Shown piece after piece: positions 24,979-33,423 of a stretch of 35,764 nucleotides of DNA (position 1 is its first letter; each line of letters opens with the position of its first letter). Under the pieces are notes generated by a model, which saw only the letters and a list, made by a program, of their open reading frames with translations, had not been told where the DNA came from and searched no databases. Position numbers and translations under genes: made by a program. Source of the stretch: Pseudomonadota bacterium (lineage in GTDB: Bacteria > Pseudomonadota > Alphaproteobacteria > Ferrovibrionales > Ferrovibrionaceae); the NCBI GenBank assembly GCA_023434425.1, contig JAEYSS010000149.1:1-35764 (forward strand), read 5' to 3'.

Positions 24979-25977
24979 ATGACGCAGCTCACTCTCGCCC
25001 AGGCCGAACGTTTCGCCGCACTTCCACTGCGCAACCTCGACCGCGAATATCCGAACAACCTGACGCATTTCAATAACGGCCCGGACGATGTGCGCGCGCC
25101 GCATGAGCTGCATCCGATCTTCTGGGGCAGTTACGACTGGCACTCTTGCGTGCATGGCTGGTGGCTGCTGACGCGCTGCCTGCGCCGCCATCCGGAACTG
25201 AACCAGTCCGCCCGCGCGCTCGACCTTTACGCAACCTTCTTCACCGGGGCCGCCGGCGCCGGCGAAGCCGGCTATCTGGACGCGCCCGGCCGCGGCACCT
25301 GGCAGCGGCCTTATGGCTGGGGCTGGCTGCTGGCGCTCAGTGCCGAGCTTTCACTGTGGGACCATCCGCAGGCGCAACACTGGCGCGCCGCGCTCGCACC
25401 GCTGGAGCAGCGGATCGTGGCGCGCTTTCCGGCCTATATGGACAAGCTGACCTATCCGATCCGGGTCGGCACGCATTTCAACACCACGTTCGGCCTGCTG
25501 TTGGCGCTGCACTACGCCCGCACCACCGGCGAAGCAACGCTGGAGCCGGCGATAGCGGCTTATGCCCGCAAGGTCTATCTGCCCGACACGGCTTATCCCG
25601 CCCATTACGAACCCAATGGCGACGATTTCCTGTCCGGCGCCCTGACCGAGGCGCTGCTGATGGCGGAACTGCTGCCGGTGACCGAGTTTGCCGCCTGGTG
25701 GAACCGCTTCCTGCCCGCGGCCACCACCGTGTTCCTGCCGGCCGCCGTGTCGGATCGCACCGATGCCAAGACCGTGCATCTTGACGGACTCAATCTGAGC
25801 CGTGCCTGGTGCCTGCGCGGCATCGCCGCCCGACTGCCCGGCGACCAGTCGGGGCTGCTGGACTCGGCGGCAGCGCATGAGCAGGCCAGCCTGCCGCATC
25901 TGGAAAGCGGCGATTACGGCGGCGAACACTGGCTGGCGACTTTCGCCGCACTCAGTGTCGAAGGATTGGCGCCCTAG
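24979..25977 (+). CDS. DUF2891 family protein
   Basis: 332 residues from the ATG at 24979. The start of the chain has LAQAERFAALPLRNLDREYPNN and HELHPIFWGSYDWHSCVHGWWLLTR, the strongest DUF2891 signature, with RPYGWGWLLAL, HFNTTFGLLLALHYART, YEPNGDDFLSGALTEALLMA and LNLSRAWCLRGIAARLP further on. The regular helix pairs and the Trp- and His-rich segments suggest an alpha/alpha toroid fold as in glycoside hydrolases or epimerases, but the family has no assigned activity. No signal peptide is seen. It is convergent with the secreted-protein gene 6 bp away. Confidence 0.88.
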   Translation: MTQLTLAQAERFAALPLRNLDREYPNNLTHFNNGPDDVRAPHELHPIFWGSYDWHSCVHGWWLLTRCLRRHPELNQSARALDLYATFFTGAAGAGEAGYLDAPGRGTWQRPYGWGWLLALSAELSLWDHPQAQHWRAALAPLEQRIVARFPAYMDKLTYPIRVGTHFNTTFGLLLALHYARTTGEATLEPAIAAYARKVYLPDTAYPAHYEPNGDDFLSGALTEALLMAELLPVTEFAAWWNRFLPAATTVFLPAAVSDRTDAKTVHLDGLNLSRAWCLRGIAARLPGDQSGLLDSAAAHEQASLPHLESGDYGGEHWLATFAALSVEGLAP

Positions 25978-25983
25978 CTTTCA

Positions 25984-26991
25984 TCAGTTCCGGCCCGCGA
26001 CCGAGAACGAAATCCGTGCCCCCTTGCTGTCTGCTCCATCGCCGGTGAAACCGCCATCGCGGCCGGTAGATCTGAATACACCTTGGCCAGTTGCACCATC
26101 TGGGCACTCAACAGCCCACTTCCCAGTCCCCTCTCGCTCCAGAACCGAGACGCCCAGACAGGTTCCCGCCTGTCCCGGCAAATGAACTTCCAGACGCGAT
26201 GTTGTTTTTGAGAATTCTATCGCCAAAGTCCCGCGCAATGGACTCGGTCGACCGTCCCACAGCACAACAACGCGGCGGATATCGACACTGTTGTCGGTAG
26301 CGGCAGACGCATGCTGCGTTGGCGCAGCGGGCGGTTGTGTTCCAGCGGTGACATCAGGAAATCGAGACGCTCCGGAACCTTGCGCTTTACCCAACCCATC
26401 AACCGACAGTCGCGACAGAATGAATTGCACATCGCCAGCGGACAGAACATGCCCCTTGGCGGCGCAATAGTAGCCCATCAACTGCTCGGTGCCGCTTGTG
26501 CTGGATGCTGTGGAATTAAACCCTGCTGTCGAACTGCGCCCATATAAACCGCCAAATGCGGCACATGACTTCCCCAATCCCGAAAAGCGCCGGTACTCTG
26601 TGCCGCCCAGCGGAGACGGCGCCTTCACTCTCTGCGGATCGATCCATGACACCGTCTGGCCCCTGAATTCCTGATAGAAAGTCTGCAACACGCCATCAAA
26701 ATTCGGCGCATCGGTGAAATAGGTCATTTCTGCGGATATGGAGAACAGATAGACTTGAGCAAAGGCCGCGTCACCGCCTGTTTTGTTGAATGCGTACCCA
26801 AAGTTCCGGACATTGCGTTTGGCGCTGGCAATGTTGATGCCCTCGAAGGCTCGCGTGGGCTGAGCCGACAGACCCGGCGGATCAAACGTCAGCCGGCTCT
26901 GCGAGGGTGGGAAATCTGTCCATTGCATTTGTGCACTTGCCGCACCGGAAGCCATCAGCATGGCTGCCACAGTCAACAGGGTTGTTTTCAT
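25984..26991 (-). CDS. Secreted protein of unknown function
   Basis: 335 residues. It starts with a clear Sec signal peptide (MKTTLLTVAAMLMASGAASA, cleavage after ASA) and a GAGGGGG ribosome site. The mature protein has an N-terminal domain (residues about 20-205) with SAEMTYFTDAPNFDGVLQTFYQEFRGQTVSWIDPQRVKAP and several Cys, a Ser/Thr/Pro/Gln-rich linker (about 206-235), and a C-terminal beta-rich piece (RRVVVLWDGRPSPLRGTLAIEFSKTTSRLEVHLPG ... ISFSVAGRN). I recognise no family. Bases here are visibly less GC-biased and codon use less skewed than in neighbours, hinting at relaxed selection or later acquisition. It is divergent from a LysE exporter. Confidence 0.72.
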   Translation of the reverse strand: MKTTLLTVAAMLMASGAASAQMQWTDFPPSQSRLTFDPPGLSAQPTRAFEGINIASAKRNVRNFGYAFNKTGGDAAFAQVYLFSISAEMTYFTDAPNFDGVLQTFYQEFRGQTVSWIDPQRVKAPSPLGGTEYRRFSGLGKSCAAFGGLYGRSSTAGFNSTASSTSGTEQLMGYYCAAKGHVLSAGDVQFILSRLSVDGLGKAQGSGASRFPDVTAGTQPPAAPTQHASAATDNSVDIRRVVVLWDGRPSPLRGTLAIEFSKTTSRLEVHLPGQAGTCLGVSVLEREGTGKWAVECPDGATGQGVFRSTGRDGGFTGDGADSKGARISFSVAGRN

Positions 26992-27112
26992 TGCCCCGCC
27001 CCCTCTTATCCCCAGCGCCCCATGAATTTAGTCGAACCTGAATTGACCTGCATAGCGGTATTGCCAAGGCAACCGATTCCATGGCTGGCTGCTGCATACA
27101 GGAGGAAACATC

Positions 27113-27739
27113 ATGCCCGTCAGCCTCGAACTCTGGATCGCCTTCATGGCCGCGGCCAGCATCATGATCCTGATCCCCGGCCCCACCACCATGATGGTGC
27201 TGGGCCACACGATGGCGGGCGGGCCGCGCAACGGCGCGCTCAGCCTGATCGGCGTGACGCTGGGCGACATCTGTGCCATCACGCTCTCCATGCTCGGCTT
27301 CAGCGCGCTGCTGGCGGCCTCGGCCGAAGCCTTCACCGCGATGAAGTGGATCGGCGCGGTGTATCTGGTTTATCTCGGCATCAGGCTGTGGCGCGCCACG
27401 CCGATGGTCCTCACGCCGGCAAATATGGGACAATCCTCGGCGCGTGAGGCCATTGTGCAGACCTTCCTGGTCACCCTGCTCAATCCCAAGGGCATCTTGT
27501 TTTTTGCCGCCTTCCTGCCGCAGTTCATCGACCCGACACGTCCGCTCTGGCCGCAGGTTGCCGTACTGACGGTGACGATGAATCTGCTGGCGGCCGGCAT
27601 CCAGGGTTGCTGGATCGTGATGATGGGTCAGGCGCGCAACCGCATCGTCAGCCCGCGCGTGCTGAAAAACATGAACCGCGCGGGCGGCGCCATGCTGGTC
27701 GGCGCCGGCATGCTGACCGCCACCCTGAAGCGGAGCTGA
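27113..27739 (+). CDS. LysE/RhtB family amino acid exporter
   Basis: 208 residues, the family's normal length, with five or six hydrophobic segments. The N-terminal signature IMILIPGPTTMMVLGHTMAGGPRNGALSLIGVTLGD and FLVTLLNPKGILFFAAFLPQFI are diagnostic. It should be an inner-membrane exporter of amino acids or similar compounds; the exact substrate is not readable. A very good ribosome site (AGGAGG) stands 6 nt before the ATG. The epoxide hydrolase gene begins one base after its stop, so the two form an operon. Confidence 0.92.
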   Translation: MPVSLELWIAFMAAASIMILIPGPTTMMVLGHTMAGGPRNGALSLIGVTLGDICAITLSMLGFSALLAASAEAFTAMKWIGAVYLVYLGIRLWRATPMVLTPANMGQSSAREAIVQTFLVTLLNPKGILFFAAFLPQFIDPTRPLWPQVAVLTVTMNLLAAGIQGCWIVMMGQARNRIVSPRVLKNMNRAGGAMLVGAGMLTATLKRS

Positions 27740-27740
27740 C

Positions 27741-28934
27741 ATGCTGCGTCTGTCCTCGGCCGCGGAAAAATTCAGCATCGCCATTCCCGAGGCGGCGCTG
27801 ATCGACCTGAAGCAGCGGCTGGCGGCCACCCGGCTGCCGCCGGAACCAACGGACGCCGCCTGGCAATACGGCAGCAACCTGGGCTACATGCGCGGCTTCC
27901 TGCAGCGCTGGCGCGACGGCTTCGACTGGCGGCAGTGGGAAACGCGGCTGAATGGCTGGCTGCAGTATCGCGTCAGGCTGAAGCGGCCTGACGCAGGCGG
28001 CGGGTTACAGACAGTTCACTTTCTGATCGAACCGGGCTCGGGAGACACGCCGCGTCCGCTGCTGCTGACGCATGGCTGGCCCGGATCGGTGCTCGAATTT
28101 GTCGACGTGATCGACCGGCTGGCACATCCCGAACGTTTCGGCGGCCGGATTGAAGACGCCTTCACCGTGATCTGCCCCTCGCTGCCGGGCTACGGCTTTT
28201 CCATGCCGCTCGACCGTCCCATCGGACCGCGCGCCATCGCGAAACTGTGGCGCGACCTGATGGTGGAGGTGCTGGGTTTCGAACGTTTCCTGGTGCAGGC
28301 CGGCGACTGGGGCTCGATTGTCTCCAGCTGGCTCGGTGTCGATTTCCCCGACCAGGCGATAGCGCTGCATCTCAACATGGTGCCGTTGCGCCCGCCGCTG
28401 ACGCGCGACATGCAGCCGCCGCTCTCGGCCGCCGAGAAGGAATGGATGCTGCGCACCCGCAAGCGCCACGATGCGGAAGGCGGCTATTTCGCCATCCAGA
28501 GCACCAAGCCGACCACGCTGGGCTATGGTTTGAGCGACAGCCCGGCGGGACTGGCCGGCTGGATCGTCGAAAAGCTGCACGGTTTTCCGCGCGCGCCCGC
28601 CGACCACAAGCCGGTGTTCGACCTCGACCATATGATCGCCAATGTCGCCTTCTACTGGCTGACCGAAACCGGTGTCACCTCGACCTGGCTCTACTGGGCG
28701 GCGCGGCAGACCGGCGACCTGGCCATGCAGCCGGGCGAGTTCCTGAAATCGCCGACCGGCTTCCTGCTGCCGCCCTGGGATCTGGTGCCGCCATCACCCA
28801 AGGGCTGGCTGGAACGCGGCTACAATGTGACACATCGCCACGACCTCGAACGCGGTGGGCATTTCGTCGCGATGGAACAGCCGGACATCTTTGTGGCCGA
28901 TGTGCAGTCGTTTTTCAGGAATGTGGTGGTGTGA
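27741..28934 (+). CDS. Epoxide hydrolase with EHN N-terminal domain
   Basis: 397 residues. Residues 8-110 match the EHN domain (FSIAIPEAALIDLKQRLAATRLPPEPTDAAWQYGSNLGYMRGFLQRWRDGFDWRQWETRLN). The rest is an alpha/beta hydrolase: THGWPGSVLEF (oxyanion region), GDWGS with nucleophile Asp189, PSLPGYGFS, and catalytic His374 in RGGHFVAMEQP. The family opens epoxides to diols by an Asp-ester intermediate, as in microsomal-type epoxide hydrolases. Its real substrate is unknown. It starts one base after the LysE stop, with a probable operon and translational coupling. Confidence 0.92.
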   Translation: MLRLSSAAEKFSIAIPEAALIDLKQRLAATRLPPEPTDAAWQYGSNLGYMRGFLQRWRDGFDWRQWETRLNGWLQYRVRLKRPDAGGGLQTVHFLIEPGSGDTPRPLLLTHGWPGSVLEFVDVIDRLAHPERFGGRIEDAFTVICPSLPGYGFSMPLDRPIGPRAIAKLWRDLMVEVLGFERFLVQAGDWGSIVSSWLGVDFPDQAIALHLNMVPLRPPLTRDMQPPLSAAEKEWMLRTRKRHDAEGGYFAIQSTKPTTLGYGLSDSPAGLAGWIVEKLHGFPRAPADHKPVFDLDHMIANVAFYWLTETGVTSTWLYWAARQTGDLAMQPGEFLKSPTGFLLPPWDLVPPSPKGWLERGYNVTHRHDLERGGHFVAMEQPDIFVADVQSFFRNVVV

Positions 28935-28953
28935 GGAACGCCGCCTGTCTGCG

Positions 28954-29265
28954 TCAGACACTGCCGGTGCGTTCGATCACCAGCACCCGCGCAGCACCGC
29001 GTGGCACGGCGACATGTTCATCGCCTTCGGTGGCATGAAAGATGTCACCCGGCCGCAGGCGATGCACCGTTTCGACGCCGTCCTGCCGGGTCTTCATATC
29101 GACCTCGCCGTCCAGCACCACGAACACCTCCTGGCCGTCGTTGCGGTGCCAGATGTAGGACTGGTCGGCCCAGTGCAGGCGCACACCGACCCCGTCAAAT
29201 TCAGCCACGGGAAGGGCTGCCCAGGCACGGTCGCCGATAAAGTCACGGGGATGGATGATGCGCAT
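28954..29265 (-). CDS. Small cupin-domain protein
   Basis: 103 residues from the ATG at 29265, with GGAG 8 nt upstream; longer starts lack support. It is one cupin barrel: VRLHWADQSYIWHRNDGQEVFVVLDGEVDMKTR matches motif 1 (with H-N-D-x-x-E in place of the commoner H-x-H-x(3-4)-E) and RLRPGDIFHATEGDEHVAVP matches motif 2 with a conserved PGD and a His. It may bind a metal or small ligand. Convergent with the epoxide hydrolase gene and divergent, only 39 bp apart, from an Lrp-type regulator that may control it. Confidence 0.85.
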   Translation of the reverse strand: MRIIHPRDFIGDRAWAALPVAEFDGVGVRLHWADQSYIWHRNDGQEVFVVLDGEVDMKTRQDGVETVHRLRPGDIFHATEGDEHVAVPRGAARVLVIERTGSV

Positions 29266-29304
29266 GGCTTGCTCCGGAAATGTCCCCTTGCGTAACATGG
29301 CAAA

Positions 29305-29799
29305 ATGACGGGAAACCATAAGCATTCCGCCGGTCCATCCGTGCGGCTCGATGAAACCGACCGACAACTTCTGGCGCTGCTGCGCCGCAACGCGCGCATG
29401 CCGCTGGTCGGTCTGGCGCGCGCGGTCTCGCTGTCGCGCAGTGCGGTCCAGGGTCGACTACAGAAACTGGAGCGTTGCGGCGCGATCGGCGGCTACACCA
29501 TTCGCGGCAGGACCAGCGGAAAGCCGGCGCAACGCGCTGTGATCACGCTTACCCTCTCGGCACGACCCTGCCGCCTGGTGCTCGACCGGCTGCGCGGCTG
29601 GCCTGAAATTGAATCCTGCTATTCCGTCGCCGGCGACACCGATGCGATCCTGTTCGCAGGCGTGGCCGACGCCGCCAGTCTCAGCCGACTGATCGACCGG
29701 CTCGCGGCCTTGCGCGGCGTCACCCAGGTTCGCAGCCATCCGATCCTGGATACCGTGCTGGAACCGGTCACCCCCGCAAAGCCACGCATATCGCGCTGA
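29305..29799 (+). CDS. Lrp/AsnC-family transcriptional regulator
   Basis: 164 residues. The helix-turn-helix is LDETDRQLLALLRRNARMPLVGLARAVSLSRSAVQGRLQKLERCGAIGGYTI (about 15-66). The C-terminal RAM domain (about 75-150) contains GWPEIESCYSVAGDTDAILFAGVADAASLSRLIDRLAAL with the characteristic (V)AGDxDxIL-type turn that binds amino acids. It is likely an octamer-forming local regulator. Divergent cupin gene is 39 bp away, and the MaoC gene follows after 16 bp. The ligand may be an amino acid, which would suit the nearby LysE exporter, but that is inference. Confidence 0.9.
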   Translation: MTGNHKHSAGPSVRLDETDRQLLALLRRNARMPLVGLARAVSLSRSAVQGRLQKLERCGAIGGYTIRGRTSGKPAQRAVITLTLSARPCRLVLDRLRGWPEIESCYSVAGDTDAILFAGVADAASLSRLIDRLAALRGVTQVRSHPILDTVLEPVTPAKPRISR

Positions 29800-29815
29800 A
29801 GGAGAATTGCCAAAG

Positions 29816-30271
29816 ATGCCGGATCGATATTTCGAGGATTACGAGGTGGGTGAAGTCATCCGCGCCGAAGGCGTGACGATTTCGGAAGCCGAGATCCTGT
29901 CCTTTGCCTTCACCTACGATCCGCAGCCGTTTCATCTCGACCGGCTGGCGGCCGAGCGGTCGCCCTACAAAGGCCTGATTGCGTCGGGCTGGCAGACCGG
30001 GCTGCTGGGCTTCCGCATGCTGCTGCAGGCCGGGTTGCTGGGCAAGGGCAGCATGGGCTCGCCCGGCCTGGACGAGATCCGCTGGTCCATGCCGGTGCGG
30101 CCGGGCGATACGCTGTTCGCTCGCGCCAGCATCGAGGACAAGCGCGAGAGCGCCTCGAAGCCCGACCGCGGCATCGTGAAGATGAAATACTGGATCGAGA
30201 ACCAGAAGGGCGAGACGGTGATGAGCTTCTTCGGCACCCAGATGGTGCTGAAGCGGCCCGCCACACCCTAA
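29816..30271 (+). CDS. MaoC-like (R)-enoyl-CoA hydratase / dehydratase
   Basis: 151 residues from the ATG at 29816, with GGAG 11 nt upstream. A TTG at 29807 is too near GGAG. Single hot-dog fold: FEDYEVGEVIRAEGVTISEAEILSFAFTYDPQPFHLDRLAAERSPYKGLIASGWQT contains the conserved Asp and His of the hydratase motif (D-P-x-P-x-H), followed by IRWSMPVRPGDTLFARASIEDKRES. The MaoC family hydrates enoyl-CoA thioesters; the substrate here is unknown. It ends 6 bp from the stop of the convergent MFS gene. Confidence 0.92.
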   Translation: MPDRYFEDYEVGEVIRAEGVTISEAEILSFAFTYDPQPFHLDRLAAERSPYKGLIASGWQTGLLGFRMLLQAGLLGKGSMGSPGLDEIRWSMPVRPGDTLFARASIEDKRESASKPDRGIVKMKYWIENQKGETVMSFFGTQMVLKRPATP

Positions 30272-30277
30272 TCTGGC

Positions 30278-31510
30278 TTAGGTCACCGCCGGCTTCACGG
30301 CCTGCTCGATCGGTTTTTCCTTCACCGGCAGGTTGGCGACCATCGCCACGAAGCCGAGGGCGGCACAGATCCACCACATCAGGTCATACGATCCGGTACG
30401 GTCGTAGATGAAGCCGCCGAGCCAGGCGCCGACGAACGAGCCGAACTGGTGGCCGCAGGACACCACGCCGAGCAGCGTGCCGATGTAATACGGCCCGAAA
30501 ATCTGGCCCAGCAGACCCGCCGTCGGCGGAATCGACGACATCCAGAAAATGCCCATCACCGCCATCAGCGCCAGCACCAGCGGTTGGTCGAGCGTGAGCA
30601 GCACGAAGGCCAGCATGGTGGCGGCGCGCAGGCCGTAGATCCAGATCAGCAGCTTGCGCTTGCTGCGCGTCTGGCCGAGCGCGCCGGCCGTATAGGAGGC
30701 AAACAGGTTGGTGATGCCGAGCGCGCCCATCGCCATGGCGCCGGCTTCCGCCGGCAGGCCGATACTGACGACATAGCCGGGAATATGCGTGAAGCCGAAA
30801 CCGGCATGCAGGCCGCAGATGGTGAAGCCGAACACGATCAGCCAGAAGCTGCGGCTGTTTGCCGCCAGTTTCAGGGTTTCCGACACGCTGCTGCGCGGTG
30901 CCGCGATGGCTTCCTTGCGCACCGTCAGCAGCACCATGGCGGCGGGCGCGATGAGAGCGGTAGCACCAGCCAGGATCAGCAGGGCCGTCTGCCAGTCGAA
31001 TACCATGATGAAGGCCTGACTCAGCGTCGCCAGCACGATCTGGCCCAGAGAGGATGCCGTGATCGCCAGCCCGGCGATCCAGCTCTGCATCTGCGGCGGC
31101 ACGATGCGCGTGACCGCGCCGACGCAGATCGTCCAGGACGCGCCGGCCACACCGAGGCCGTTGAAGACGCCGCCGAAGACATAGAAGGCGAGCGGCGTAT
31201 CCGCATACGCCATGCCGGTCAGGCCGATGATGTAGAACAATGCGCCGCTGCACAGCACGCGCACATTGCCCTTGCTGTCGGCCCAGGCGCTGAAGAAGGG
31301 TTGCGACACACCCCAGACCAGATTCTGGATCGCCAGCGCCAGGCCGAAGGTTTCGCGGTCCCAGCCGCGCGCCTGCAGCACCGGTTCGAGGAAAATCCCC
31401 AGGCTGGTGCGCGTGCCGAAGGACAGGAAGGCGACCAGCGAGGCCGCGAGGATGCAGGCATAGATGATGGCCGACGGGCGGACGGCACCGGCGGCGGAGG
31501 CGGCGGTCAT
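30278..31510 (-). CDS. MFS transporter (monocarboxylate/OFA-like)
   Basis: 410 residues with twelve hydrophobic segments. The start matches the oxalate/formate or monocarboxylate-like branch: FLSFGTRTSLGIFLEPVLQARGWDRETFGLALAIQNLVWGVSQPFFSAWADSKG, where many members have the same pattern in helix 1 and the loop. GVFNGLGVAGASWTICVGAVTRIVPPQ and SSIPPTAGLLGQIFGPYYIGTLLGVVSCGHQFGSFVGAWLGGFIYDRTGSYDLMWWICAALG mark the conserved later helices. Probably takes up a carboxylate. It begins 3 bp after the alpha/beta hydrolase stop, so the two form an operon. Confidence 0.88.
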   Translation of the reverse strand: MTAASAAGAVRPSAIIYACILAASLVAFLSFGTRTSLGIFLEPVLQARGWDRETFGLALAIQNLVWGVSQPFFSAWADSKGNVRVLCSGALFYIIGLTGMAYADTPLAFYVFGGVFNGLGVAGASWTICVGAVTRIVPPQMQSWIAGLAITASSLGQIVLATLSQAFIMVFDWQTALLILAGATALIAPAAMVLLTVRKEAIAAPRSSVSETLKLAANSRSFWLIVFGFTICGLHAGFGFTHIPGYVVSIGLPAEAGAMAMGALGITNLFASYTAGALGQTRSKRKLLIWIYGLRAATMLAFVLLTLDQPLVLALMAVMGIFWMSSIPPTAGLLGQIFGPYYIGTLLGVVSCGHQFGSFVGAWLGGFIYDRTGSYDLMWWICAALGFVAMVANLPVKEKPIEQAVKPAVT

Positions 31511-31513
31511 GAA

Positions 31514-32410
31514 TCAGACTCCTGCAGCGACGCGGCGGCGGGTCGCCGCGGCCGGGCTGTTCGCCGCATCATGGCGGCGCTGGTTGGCGGCGATCAGGCC
31601 GGCCAGCTGTTTTGCATGGCTGATCGGGATCATGTGACCCGCATCGGGCAGCGTGCAGCGCTCGACCCTGGGCAGCGTGGCTTCCAGCAGGGTGGCGATC
31701 CGTTGCGCCGGTTCGGGCGAACGCAGTCCGTTGACGATCAGGGTCGGAATCTGCAGATCGCCCAGATCCTGCAGGCGGGTCGGTTCGGAAAACAGCGCCA
31801 TGAAATCCTGCGTCACCACGCGGATCGAGGCCGCCATCGCCGTCTGCATCTCGGACGGCAGCGAGGCCCATTTGCCAGCACCGTTCCAGTAGTCGATGAA
31901 GGCGCCCATGCCCTGCAGCCGTCCCTCCGCACTGCCGGACTCTGCGCCGCGCAGGATCAGCTGGGCGACACCGGTGATCTGTTCGAACAGACGCCCCTCC
32001 AGGGTGCCGGCGTCTCGCAGCAGCGAGAAATAGGTCGGCTCGATCAGGGTGAGGCTGCGCAGGCGGTCCGGCATGCGTCGCGCGAAATGCAGCGCCACCG
32101 CGCCGCCGAAAGAATGTCCGACCAGATCGAAAGGCTCGTCGAGGTCGCCGATCGCGCGTGCCACCAGTTCAACGACATTGTCCAGCGTGATGACACGGTC
32201 GGCTGGCCAGGCGGCCGTCTTGCCGCAGCCGAACAGTTCGGGCCGCAGGATCCGTCGCGGCGGCATGTTGTCCATCGCCGTCCAGGTGTCGATCACCCGG
32301 GTCCATTCATGGCGGTCGGCGCCGGAGCAGTGCAGCAGTACCAGCGGCCGGCCATGGCCGCTGTCGCCGCAGCCGATCGGGAAGCCCGCCGGCATCACAT
32401 CGTCGATCAT
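31514..32410 (-). CDS. Alpha/beta hydrolase
   Basis: 298 residues from the ATG at 32410, chosen because AGGAG lies about 6 nt upstream; an in-frame ATG at 32473 has no such site. The GHSFGG elbow places the nucleophile at Ser100. VLLHCSGADRHEW forms the oxyanion region, and the catalytic acid and His lie in the C-terminal third, the latter in DAGHMIPISHAKQLAGL. Likely an esterase or C-C bond hydrolase of unknown substrate. The MFS gene follows with a 3-bp gap, suggesting uptake and hydrolysis of related compounds. Divergent from a GST gene across a 170-bp region. Confidence 0.88.
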   Translation of the reverse strand: MIDDVMPAGFPIGCGDSGHGRPLVLLHCSGADRHEWTRVIDTWTAMDNMPPRRILRPELFGCGKTAAWPADRVITLDNVVELVARAIGDLDEPFDLVGHSFGGAVALHFARRMPDRLRSLTLIEPTYFSLLRDAGTLEGRLFEQITGVAQLILRGAESGSAEGRLQGMGAFIDYWNGAGKWASLPSEMQTAMAASIRVVTQDFMALFSEPTRLQDLGDLQIPTLIVNGLRSPEPAQRIATLLEATLPRVERCTLPDAGHMIPISHAKQLAGLIAANQRRHDAANSPAAATRRRVAAGV

Positions 32411-32580
32411 CGTCTCTCCTGCCGACTCGGACGCAACTGCCGGACGGCTGCCGAAGGTGTAGGTGACGGCCATGGAAGCAACCGTGTGAGGCAGCGTGTA
32501 AATTTCGGCTCGCTGGCTTGACCGGAGGCTATCTCCGCCCTTTCTCTGTCAGAGACCAATTCCCTCGGAGGTAAATCCGC

Positions 32581-33219
32581 ATGTCCGTCACGCTCTATTA
32601 CGGTTCCGGCTCGGCCTATGCCTGGCGCGTCTGGCTGGCGCTGGAACACAAGGCGGTGCCGCATGAGGTGAAGCTGCTGTCTTTCAGCGAAGGCGGCCAC
32701 AAGACGCCGGACTACACCCGGCTCAATCCGCGCCAGCGCGTGCCGACCCTGGTGGACGGCGATTTCGTCATCCGCGAATCGGCTGCGGTGATGGAATATG
32801 TCGAGGAGCGCTGGCCGCAGCAGCCGTTGTTCTCTGCCGACCTGCGCCAGCGCGCCACCCAGCGCCGCATGATCCGCGAGGCCGACGACGACGTGGGCAC
32901 CAAGGTCCACGAGGTGTTCGCCGCGGTTTTCGCGCCGCCGGAGAAGGCGGATGCGGCGAAGCTGGCGGCGGCCGTGGCCGACCTCAAGGCGGAGATCGCC
33001 TTCTGGGAACCGCAGATCGCCGGAAATTACATCTGCGGCGACGCGGTTTCAGCCGTCGACCATACGCTCTACCCGCATCTCGCCATCGTCGAGCGCTTCC
33101 GCCTGCGCAAGCCGGATGCCATTCCGGCCGATCTGTTCACGCCGAAGATGGCCGCCTGGGCCGATCGCATGAAAGCCCTGCCGATCATGCAGAAGACCTG
33201 GCCGCCGCACTGGAAGTAA
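32581..33219 (+). CDS. Glutathione S-transferase family protein
   Basis: 212 residues with normal two-domain GST layout. Residues 1-80 are the thioredoxin-like glutathione site: MSVTLYYGSGSAYAWRVWLALEHK, RVPTLVDGDFVIRESAAVMEYVEERWP with the conserved cis-Pro and Glu-Ser pair. The C-terminal helical domain contains YICGDAVSAVDHTLYPHLAIVERF (the usual A-D-hydrophobic motif region). A strong AGGAGG-like ribosome site precedes the ATG (CGGAGGTAAATCCGC). It is divergent from the hydrolase-MFS operon and may take part in the same detoxification or catabolic route, but a substrate cannot be named. Confidence 0.92.
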   Translation: MSVTLYYGSGSAYAWRVWLALEHKAVPHEVKLLSFSEGGHKTPDYTRLNPRQRVPTLVDGDFVIRESAAVMEYVEERWPQQPLFSADLRQRATQRRMIREADDDVGTKVHEVFAAVFAPPEKADAAKLAAAVADLKAEIAFWEPQIAGNYICGDAVSAVDHTLYPHLAIVERFRLRKPDAIPADLFTPKMAAWADRMKALPIMQKTWPPHWK

Positions 33220-33256
33220 GGCGAGACGCAGCCACTCGCGGACAGGCGCATCCTTG

Positions 33257-33341
33257 TTGTCATGGCCGGGCTTGACCCGGCCATCCCATTCTTATCATCG
33301 CGAATGAAATGCGATGCGCGGATCAAGTCCGCGCATGACAG
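33257..33341. repeat. Dispersed palindromic element, family 1 (copy 4)
   Basis: Starts TTGTCATGGCCGGGCTTGAC and ends GCGCATGACAG. Inner palindromes: GGCCGGGCTTGACCCGGCC and GCGCGGATCAAGTCCGCGC. CCCATTC and GAAATGCG remain in the spacer, resembling copy 1. It lies between the GST gene and an alpha/beta hydrolase. Confidence 0.85.
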
Positions 33342-33423
33342 ATTCAGGGCATGTTGCGCGCAACCCGCATTGTAGCGATACAACTCCACGCGTGACGGTG
33401 CGGTTTCCGTCCGGCATGCTTGT

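Noticed and set aside
30449..32521. A 690-codon plus-strand frame
   Set aside because: It runs antisense to an MFS gene and an alpha/beta hydrolase with intact motifs, and has no recognisable domain.
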